A stretch of DNA of 14,141 nt from Acidimicrobiaceae bacterium (lineage in GTDB: Bacteria; Actinomycetota; Acidimicrobiia; Acidimicrobiales; Palsa-688): NCBI GenBank assembly GCA_030838025.1, contig JAUTXM010000100.1, positions 1 to 14,141 on the forward strand, in the 5' to 3' direction. Position 1 is the first letter of the stretch, and each line of letters opens with the position of its first letter. The notes beneath the pieces were generated by a model that saw only the letters and a list, made by a program, of their open reading frames with translations, was not told the DNA's origin and ran no database searches. The translations under genes were made by a program, and so were the position numbers. Below, piece by piece: positions 8,887 through 14,141 of this stretch.

Positions 8887-9105
8887 CTAGATGGCGACGG
8901 CTGGAGGAAGCACCACGCCGAGGCGGTGCAGGTAGTCCAGCTTGCGCTGGATGGCCGCCCGCCACTCGCACAGGTCTTGCTCGAAGTGGGCGCGGTCCCC
9001 GTCCTCATACGCATGTTCGAGCTCGTCGAACGCCTTGTCCTCGGCGTCGAGCAGGGCTCGATAGCGGATCAGAAAGTGGTCGTCGATCACCTCGGCAAGG
9101 GTCAC
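8887..9105 (-). CDS. Small acidic helical protein, unknown function
   Basis: This 72-residue protein starts at GTG 9105 with a very good ribosome site, GGAGG at 9117-9113, seven bases upstream. It is rich in Asp, Glu, Ala and Leu and should be mostly helical (YRALLDAEDKAFDELEHAYE, then a second helix with WRAAIQRKLDYLHRLG). It has one cysteine, no signal peptide and no membrane segment. I recognise no family. It is downstream of the DUF2510 gene on the same strand, with a 78-bp gap. That gap holds a hairpin and a TACAGT box (minus strand, 9146-9141) that could give it its own promoter. The strong ribosome site and clean ends support a real gene. Confidence 0.7.
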   Translation of the reverse strand: MTLAEVIDDHFLIRYRALLDAEDKAFDELEHAYEDGDRAHFEQDLCEWRAAIQRKLDYLHRLGVVLPPAVAI

Positions 9106-9147
9106 GCGGGTACCTCCGAGCGGTAGGAGACGATGGAGCGACTGTAC

Positions 9148-9172
9148 CTCAGCCGGTCACCGATCAGCTGAG
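9148..9172. other. Inverted repeat between the DUF2510 gene and the small acidic gene
   Basis: CTCAGC at 9148-9153 pairs with GCTGAG at 9167-9172 around 13 bases that include a second small stem (CGG/CCG). It could end or attenuate the DUF2510 transcript, or act as an operator for the small gene. No T-run follows on the minus strand. Confidence 0.3.
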
Positions 9173-9183
9173 CCATGGGGCCG

Positions 9184-10149
9184 TCAAAGCTGGCTGGGGT
9201 CCGGTCGGTAGGCAAAGGCGAACAGGCAATCGCCCAGCCCATTGGCTCGGGCAAAATTGTCCGCCGACTTGGCCAGATCGGCGCCCGTCTGGAGCACGGC
9301 GGGCGCCTTGCCGCCCGCCCCGTGCACCCGCAAATGATCGGCGTACTGGTGGCCGATGGCGTCGTAGCGGTGCCACGTGTCCAGCCAGGTCGCGATGTGC
9401 GGCCGGTCGGGTTCGGCCGCCGGCAGGGTTGCCAGGCGGTCCGCCAGGGCGTCGAGCCCCGACGCCGCGGTGTCGATCTGGGTCGCGGCCTGCGACGGCG
9501 ACACGAAGCTGCCAAGGGGCCCTCCGTCGGGCGGTCGCAGGGTGGGCATGGTCTTGACACAGTCGGCATTGGCCAGTTTCACGAACTGCCGGTCGGTCAG
9601 CACCCGGGGGCCGGGCGAGGGGGGCCGCATGGCCTCGCCCGCCAGGATCACCGCGATCGTGGCTACGACCGCCAGGCCGCCGAGGACCCACCACTTCCGG
9701 TGCGCACGGAGGCCCTTGCCCGCGACCGGTGCGCCGTCGTCTCCCTTGCCGCCACCGTCACCACCACCGCCACCTCCACCCGACTCCGGAGGCTGGGGCG
9801 GGACGCCGCGCCCACCTCCCGTCGCGGTCGGCAGCTCCATGCCCCGACCTTCGCCGCCCGAGGGCCGGTCCAAGGTGTCGGCCCGCCCCGGACCCTCCCG
9901 GGTGGCGGAGATCTCGGCGGCCGGCGCCGGCAGCTCCACCGTGCGGGCTGGTCCTTCGAGCATCCGGCTCTCGGGCGCCCCGCGCGGTGCACCGATGGGT
10001 CCGCTCAGGTCGAGGTCGGCCAAGACCGGCGCGGGTCGGCGCCGATCCGTCCAGTGCCGGCCGCTCCAGTAGCGCAGGACACCCTTCGACCCCGGGAGGA
10101 TGTCCGGGTCGGGATACCACCCGGGCGATTTGGGGCGGGGTCCGACCAT
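9184..10149 (-). CDS. DUF2510-domain single-pass membrane protein
   Basis: The 321-residue protein begins with a DUF2510 domain (about 9-38: GWYPDPDILPG, then LRYWSGRHWTDR), a short Trp-rich module common at the cytosolic end of actinobacterial membrane proteins. A long Pro/Gly-rich linker ending in a glycine run follows. One transmembrane helix lies at about 152-174 (WWVLGGLAVVATIAVILAG), preceded by Arg and Lys, which predicts N-in, C-out topology. The outer part of about 145 residues is mainly helical and has two cysteines (in NADCVKTM and GLGDCLF) that could form a disulfide bond. The function is unknown. Its ATG shares a base with the stop of the upstream SCP2-like gene (TGATG), so the two are probably co-translated. 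Confidence 0.85.
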   Translation of the reverse strand: MVGPRPKSPGWYPDPDILPGSKGVLRYWSGRHWTDRRRPAPVLADLDLSGPIGAPRGAPESRMLEGPARTVELPAPAAEISATREGPGRADTLDRPSGGEGRGMELPTATGGGRGVPPQPPESGGGGGGGDGGGKGDDGAPVAGKGLRAHRKWWVLGGLAVVATIAVILAGEAMRPPSPGPRVLTDRQFVKLANADCVKTMPTLRPPDGGPLGSFVSPSQAATQIDTAASGLDALADRLATLPAAEPDRPHIATWLDTWHRYDAIGHQYADHLRVHGAGGKAPAVLQTGADLAKSADNFARANGLGDCLFAFAYRPDPSQL

Positions 10150-10520
10150 CAGTAGGTCGTGGCCGCCCGGACGGCGGCTGGTACGGGATCGCCGGCCGCC
10201 AAGAGATCCTGGCGGGCGATGAGTGCCGCCATGTCACCACCGACCCGGATGCGACCCGCAAGGAGGGCGGCGGGTGCGCTCAGGTGGCCGCCCGCGATGG
10301 CGGCCGCGGTGGCGTAGTCCTCGGCGAAGGTGACGTCGGGGTCCGAGGCCGGTCCCCGGAAGATCGTGACGGTACCCTCGGCGACTCGGACGTGATACTC
10401 GACGTCGCCTTCTGGACCCGCGGTCACGAGGTGCTGGAGGACCAGATCCGCCGCCGGCGCGGCTGGGCCCGCCAGGGCCCCGAGGTGGTCGAACCACTCG
10501 TCGCTGAGGTATCGCGCCAC
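10149..10520 (-). CDS. SCP2 sterol-carrier-like lipid-binding domain protein
   Basis: From GTG 10520 the protein has 123 residues, one SCP2-like domain. It opens with VARYLSDEWFDHL, the usual first helix of bacterial stand-alone SCP2 proteins. It continues with the beta pattern VEYHVRVAEGTVTIFRG, then DPDVTFAEDYATAAAIAGG and AGRIRVGGDMAALI. Such domains bind lipids or acyl-CoA in a hydrophobic tunnel; the ligand here is unknown. A longer start at ATG 10571 would add 17 residues unlike the family and would overlap the divergent gene, so I prefer GTG 10520. The stop overlaps the ATG of the DUF2510 gene, so the two products may serve one process at the membrane. Confidence 0.75.
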   Translation of the reverse strand: MARYLSDEWFDHLGALAGPAAPAADLVLQHLVTAGPEGDVEYHVRVAEGTVTIFRGPASDPDVTFAEDYATAAAIAGGHLSAPAALLAGRIRVGGDMAALIARQDLLAAGDPVPAAVRAATTY

Positions 10521-10539
10521 GCCTGTAGGTCTATCAGCG

Positions 10540-11409
10540 ATGGACTGGTTGTGGCTACCGTGCGATGCCATGGCGATGGTCGCGGCGGCCGATGAGCGGC
10601 GTCACCGCCCGGGTTCCGAACCCTTGTGGGGCGAGTCGTGGTATTTCGATTTTGCCGCTGCCGACGGCTCGCTCGGCGGTTACGTGCGCCTGGGCCTGTA
10701 TCCCAACCTCGGGCTGGCCTGGTACTGGGCAGCCCTGGTCGGCAAGGGCCGACGGTTGGTACTGGTCCGAGACCACGAGGTCGAGCTGCCCCGGGGCCGT
10801 GACCTCGAGGTGCGGGGGCAGGGCATCTGGTCCGCGGTCAACTGCGAGACCCCGCTCGATCACTGGTCGGTCGGGCTGGAGGCGTTCGCGGTGGCGCTCG
10901 ACGACCCCGACGAGGCGTATCGCGGTGAGCGCGGGGACCGCATCGGACTCGGCTACGACCTGGAATGGGAGGCCACCACGCCGGCGTCGTGGCAGGCCGA
11001 GGCGCAATACTGGCAGCCCTGCCGGGTCACAGGGGAGATCCTGGTGGCGGAGGAAGTGCTGGCCTTCGACGGCACCGGCGTCCGCGATCACCGCTGGGGC
11101 ATCCAGGACTGGTGGTCGGCGCCCGGCGGTTGGGCGTCAGGGGTCATGGCCGACGGTTCGGCGTTTTCGGTGCCGCTGGATGCGCTGGGTGCGCCCGGCG
11201 CGCTGGAGGCGCCGGGTGCGCTGGAGGCGCCGGGCGGGCGGGGCCCGCGGGCGGGGCAGGCGATCGTGGCCCAACCACTGGCGCCTGCGCCGTTGCTCCT
11301 GACCGCCCCGGATGGGCGCGTCTCGCATCTGGCCCGGGCGCTGTGCCGCTACCAGGGTCCCGGTGGCGGGTACGGGTTCGGCTGGACGGAGTCCTTGACG
11401 CCGGTCTGA
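10540..11409 (+). CDS. Lipocalin/CrtC-like protein of DUF7065/DUF7064 type, function unknown
   Basis: The 289-residue product matches my memory of actinobacterial proteins with paired lipocalin-like halves related to hydroxyneurosporene synthase. Landmarks are ADERRHRPG...LWGESWYFDF, DGSLGGYVRLGLYPN, AWYWAALVG, CETPLDHWSVGLEAFAVALD, and GVRDHRWGIQDWW near residue 190. CrtC-like folds hydrate or bind hydrophobic substrates, but no catalytic claim can be made here. ATG 10540 is the longest start. ATG 10570 or 10576 fits the family N-terminus better, and TACCGT at 10556-10561 could serve ATG 10570 as a -10 box. It is divergent from the SCP2-like gene with a gap of about 20 bp, and lipid metabolism is a shared theme. 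It contains a hexapeptide repeat at about 215-232. The stop is six bases from the converging fusion gene, inside a short palindrome (CCGGT/ACCGG, 11401-11413). Confidence 0.75.
   Translation: MDWLWLPCDAMAMVAAADERRHRPGSEPLWGESWYFDFAAADGSLGGYVRLGLYPNLGLAWYWAALVGKGRRLVLVRDHEVELPRGRDLEVRGQGIWSAVNCETPLDHWSVGLEAFAVALDDPDEAYRGERGDRIGLGYDLEWEATTPASWQAEAQYWQPCRVTGEILVAEEVLAFDGTGVRDHRWGIQDWWSAPGGWASGVMADGSAFSVPLDALGAPGALEAPGALEAPGGRGPRAGQAIVAQPLAPAPLLLTAPDGRVSHLARALCRYQGPGGGYGFGWTESLTPV
11182..11235 (+). repeat. Three in-frame 18-bp units in the DUF7065/7064-type gene
   Basis: The units at 11182-11199, 11200-11217 and 11218-11235 encode ALGAPG, ALEAPG and ALEAPG. Units two and three differ at one base, and unit one is more diverged. 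The repeat lies in a loop after the DWW motif and probably arose by slippage in GC-rich DNA. Confidence 0.9.
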
Positions 11410-11415
11410 CCGGGA

Positions 11416-13902
11416 CTACGCCGGCCGGTCGCGCAGCCGCCTGGCTGACGGGGAGCTTGTCGCGGAATGGCCGGTGACCATCGAGCGCCGGCGGCGGACC
11501 GGGATCCGGATTCCCCGGGTCAGTGCCTGGGCGATGAAGTCCGACGCGGGCGCCAAACGCCCGGCCGCGCCCACCCGGGGTTCCGGAACCGCTTGGTGGA
11601 GGGCGTCGAGCCACCCCTGGGCGGTGGCCTGCCAGCTGAACTGCAGCGCCCGGGCCAGGCCGGCCTGCGACAGCCGGGCCTGGCGCTCGGGGCTGGTCAA
11701 CACGTCGTACAGGGCAACCTCGAGGGCGGCGGCGTCCGCTGCGGTGACCACCCCGGCCTCGCCCACCACCTCCGGAAGCGAGCCCCGGTCGGAGACGACC
11801 ACGGGCGTTCCGCACGCCATTGCTTCGAGCGAGGTGAGGCCGAATCCCTCCATCAAGCTCGGTAGGCAGAACACGGTGGCGCCGGCCATGACCGCAGCCA
11901 AGTCGACGTCGCTCAGCGCCGACAACACCACGATCCGTCCCGGTGCCCCGGGCAGGTCGGCCGACGCCTCGGCGAGCAACCCGCTCCAGTCCTCCCGGTC
12001 AGGTGGAGGCGAGGCCGCGATCACCAGGCTGTAGGGCAAGCCTCGCCGGGCCAACCCCGCCATGGCCGCCCGGAGGGCGCCCAGGTTCTTCCGGGGCGAC
12101 AAGGTCGAGACGTACAGCACGTAGGGACGGTCGGGGTCGCCACCGGCGCGGCTGATGACCTCGCGGGCGCCCGGGCGCCCCGGCCGGAACAGGGCCAGGT
12201 CGACCCCCAACGGCACCGTAAGGACGTGGTCGGGGTCGACGGCGTACTGGGAGATGATCTGGCGGCGCGACGATTCGGAGGGCGTGATCACTCGCGCCGC
12301 CCCTTCGGCCGCCAAGCGGCTGGGCTCCTCGTATTGGGCGATGAACTCCGGCGTCATCATGGGCCGGGTACTCGGATCCCGCCAGGTGGCCTCCATCAGG
12401 TGCACCACCGCGGGCTCCGGGACGCCGAGGTGGCCCAGGTGCCCGTCGTAGAGCCAGACGTCGGGCGGTTGGCGGAACCGGGAGCGCCGCGGGTCACCCC
12501 ACAAGCCCAGGTTCACATGGGGCTCGATCAGGGGCACCACGCTGCGCCACATGCGACCCCAGCCCGAGGAGCTGGCCATCTGGACATGGGAACTGGGCAC
12601 GCCCACGCGAAGACGGGTGGGGCGACTCACCATGTGGGCGGCATGTGCATCCGGCTGTCGCTCCTCGGTGGCAATCTGCGGCTGTCGCGGCGGCTGCGAT
12701 GGTACCCGGACAGGCCGGCTAGTCTCGGCCCCGCCTGCGGGCACCACGCCTGCGGGTACCAGGTCGGCGGGCGGGCCGGCCGGGCGGTCGACGGGCGGCG
12801 GGTCTGGCGTCGCCCGGTTCTTGCGCCGCAGGAACGGTCGCTCGATCAGGTAGTACGACGCGACGCTCGCCACCGCGGTGAGGAAGAGGCCCGCGGCCAG
12901 CCGCTCGACGCCGGGCCGGGAGGGCCACGCGCGCTGGACCGCCACGAAGATGAGCCCGTGCCACAGGTAGATGGAGTACGAGAGGCGGCCGAGCACCCGG
13001 GCGGGCGGGATGGACAAGGCCCGGCCCATGGCGCTGCGCCGGTCCAGGGCGGCCCAGATGACCAGGGCCGCGGCGACCGCGACGAGGGTGTAGCCGCCGT
13101 CGAACATCCAGCCCGTCCACGGGGCGGTGGTGAGCGCGATGACCGCGATGACCGCCGCCCCCGCGCCGCCGAGCAGGCCGATGTGCCGGGGTGTGCGCCA
13201 GCCGATCTTGAGTCCGTAGGCCAGCAGGGCGCCGATGATGAGGGCGTCGAGGCGCACTTCGGTCTGGGCCGTGATGCTCGTCCAGAACACCCCGCTCTGC
13301 CACAGCGCCAGGCGGCTGAAGAAGGCGACCGCGATGAGTCCCGCCATGACGCCCAAGGTGAGCCGGCGGTTACGGGACCGCAGCAGGCCGAGAAGCAGCA
13401 AGGGCCACACCAGGTAGAACTGTTCCTCGATCGCCAGGGTCCACATCTGGCCCATGGTCGGGGGCAGGTACACGCCGATCTTCCACGACCAGTTGCCGGC
13501 GTAGACGAAGATGGCGGCCAGCACCTTTAGCTCGGCCCGGCGCGATTCGTGCTTGACCACGGTGTAGGCGAACTGGACAGCCATGACCGTCCACAGGGCC
13601 GGAAACAGGCGCAGGGCCCGCCGGCGGTAGAACTGCTTGAAGGAGATCCCGCGGTGGCGGTCCCATTCCTCGAGCAGGATCGACGTGATCAAGAAGCCGC
13701 TCAGCACGAAAAAGATGTCGACACCGATGTAGCCACCGGGCAGATACCGGTCTCCGTAGATCGTGTGGTAGCCGACCACGAGGAGGATGGCCACGCCTCG
13801 TACCCCGTCGAGCGCCGGCCGGTGACCGAGGACGAACGGCGTCACGGGGGCCGCTTGGCCGGCTGGTGCCAGGTCTGGCGCGGCCCCGGCGCGGTCACTC
13901 AC
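11416..13902 (-). CDS. Fusion of OafA-type membrane acyltransferase and GT4 glycosyltransferase
   Basis: One uninterrupted 828-codon frame. The N-terminal part (about 22-370) is an acyltransferase_3 domain with about ten membrane helices: RPALDGVRGVAILLVVGYH with catalytic-type H46, GVDIFFVLSGFLIT, FYRRRALRLFPALW, MWTLAIEEQFYLVWP and YSIYLWHG. A Pro-rich linker runs at about 370-423. Residues 424-790 form a GT4 glycosyltransferase: VPLGVDLALFRPG, VLYVSTLSPRKNL, then MEGFGLTSLEAMACGTPVV with E685 and E693 in the E-x7-E sugar-nucleotide motif. A basic tail ends the protein. OafA domains add acetyl or other acyl groups to surface glycans, and GT4 enzymes add sugars in the cytosol; a joint role on one surface polymer is inference. 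The start is GTG 13902 with no Shine-Dalgarno but a TAGGCT box 8 nt upstream. ATG 12633 could start a separate glycosyltransferase, but it has no ribosome site. Confidence 0.88.
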   Translation of the reverse strand: MSDRAGAAPDLAPAGQAAPVTPFVLGHRPALDGVRGVAILLVVGYHTIYGDRYLPGGYIGVDIFFVLSGFLITSILLEEWDRHRGISFKQFYRRRALRLFPALWTVMAVQFAYTVVKHESRRAELKVLAAIFVYAGNWSWKIGVYLPPTMGQMWTLAIEEQFYLVWPLLLLGLLRSRNRRLTLGVMAGLIAVAFFSRLALWQSGVFWTSITAQTEVRLDALIIGALLAYGLKIGWRTPRHIGLLGGAGAAVIAVIALTTAPWTGWMFDGGYTLVAVAAALVIWAALDRRSAMGRALSIPPARVLGRLSYSIYLWHGLIFVAVQRAWPSRPGVERLAAGLFLTAVASVASYYLIERPFLRRKNRATPDPPPVDRPAGPPADLVPAGVVPAGGAETSRPVRVPSQPPRQPQIATEERQPDAHAAHMVSRPTRLRVGVPSSHVQMASSSGWGRMWRSVVPLIEPHVNLGLWGDPRRSRFRQPPDVWLYDGHLGHLGVPEPAVVHLMEATWRDPSTRPMMTPEFIAQYEEPSRLAAEGAARVITPSESSRRQIISQYAVDPDHVLTVPLGVDLALFRPGRPGAREVISRAGGDPDRPYVLYVSTLSPRKNLGALRAAMAGLARRGLPYSLVIAASPPPDREDWSGLLAEASADLPGAPGRIVVLSALSDVDLAAVMAGATVFCLPSLMEGFGLTSLEAMACGTPVVVSDRGSLPEVVGEAGVVTAADAAALEVALYDVLTSPERQARLSQAGLARALQFSWQATAQGWLDALHQAVPEPRVGAAGRLAPASDFIAQALTRGIRIPVRRRRSMVTGHSATSSPSARRLRDRPA

Positions 13903-13910
13903 AGCGCGTG

Positions 13911-13916
13911 AGCCTA
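13911..13916 (-). promoter_or_regulatory. Candidate -10 element (TAGGCT) for the acyltransferase-glycosyltransferase gene
   Basis: On the minus strand TATAGGCT lies eight bases before GTG 13902. This again suggests a start with little or no leader, and no Shine-Dalgarno is present. Spacing is slightly longer than at metF and icd. Confidence 0.35.
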
Positions 13917-13958
13917 TAGTCCGACCGCCCAGCTGCCGGTGGCGGGCGGGCGCCGGGG

Positions 13959-14141
13959 TCAGGACACCGGACGGCGCAGCGCCGGTGCTGGGTCTGCTCG
14001 GGCGTGTGCCGCCAGCTCCGGGGGCAGGGGCCGGCGAGGATCGAAACGGGCCAGGATCAGGAGCCGCCGGGCCCGAGCCAACCGGGATTCGGGGTCACTT
14101 GGACGATGGACCACCACCGACTTTGCCGCCCGGCCCAGCAT
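13959..14141 (-). CDS. C-terminal end of a gene cut by the right edge, unknown
   Basis: The last 60 residues of a minus-strand frame end at TGA 13961-13959. The part seen is rich in Arg, Ala, Leu and Pro (ARARRLLILARFDPRRPLPP). The ATG at 14141 is at the window edge and is probably internal. The gap of about 56 bp to the fusion gene suggests the same transcriptional direction, with a promoter-like box between. No family can be named. Confidence 0.5.
   Translation of the reverse strand: MLGRAAKSVVVHRPSDPESRLARARRLLILARFDPRRPLPPELAAHARADPAPALRRPVS

Noticed and set aside
12600..12640. Separate glycosyltransferase gene starting at ATG 12633
   Set aside because: No ribosome site precedes it and the frame continues without a stop from the acyltransferase, so a single fused gene is simpler. 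It cannot be fully excluded.
12226..13530. 434-codon plus-strand ORF opposite the fusion gene
   Set aside because: It is a His/Gly/Arg-rich antisense shadow of the acyltransferase-glycosyltransferase. The minus strand shows all family motifs.

Overview
The window is high-GC, densely packed bacterial DNA with many GTG starts and several probable leaderless genes. It holds an ECF sigma factor with zinc-finger anti-sigma proteins, a DUF2510 membrane protein and an actinobacterial-type malate dehydrogenase. I infer a high-GC actinobacterium, possibly of the Acidimicrobiia type. No rRNA, tRNA, CRISPR array, transposase or phage gene is visible, so this looks like ordinary chromosome.

Layout: (1) 1-1484 is a sigma-factor locus. 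A zinc-binding ZAS/zf-HC2 protein lies on the minus strand, with a tiny ORF overlapping its start. Divergent from it are an ECF sigma factor, which has no ordinary start codon for its full-length form, and a second ZAS protein whose ATG overlaps the sigma stop. (2) 1669-2538 is metF, methylenetetrahydrofolate reductase. (3) 2616-6339, minus strand, is a two-gene signalling operon. The first gene is a REC-GGDEF diguanylate cyclase. The second is an overlapping histidine kinase (REC, four PAS, HisKA, HATPase) with three of its PAS modules in an exact 363-nt tandem array. (4) 6600-8788 is a TCA-cycle pair, NADP-type icd and type-2 mdh, joined by a one-base stop/start overlap and followed by a probable terminator. 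(5) 8887-10520, minus strand, holds an SCP2-like protein, a DUF2510 single-pass membrane protein coupled to it by a stop/start overlap, and a 72-aa acidic protein with its own good ribosome site. (6) 10540-11409, plus strand, is a lipocalin/CrtC-like protein of the DUF7065/DUF7064 type. (7) 11416-13902, minus strand, is one uninterrupted ORF fusing an OafA-type membrane acyltransferase to a GT4 glycosyltransferase. (8) The right edge cuts an unidentified minus-strand gene.

How the parts may work together: the kinase and cyclase are probably co-translated and may link multi-PAS sensing to c-di-GMP. The sigma factor is probably held by one or both ZAS proteins. icd and mdh are housekeeping TCA enzymes made from one mRNA. 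The acyltransferase-glycosyltransferase fusion probably modifies a cell-surface glycan. I found no convincing new multi-gene defence or mobile system. The most unusual items are the acyltransferase-GT4 fusion, the sigma factor start, the PAS array and the leaderless-promoter pattern.
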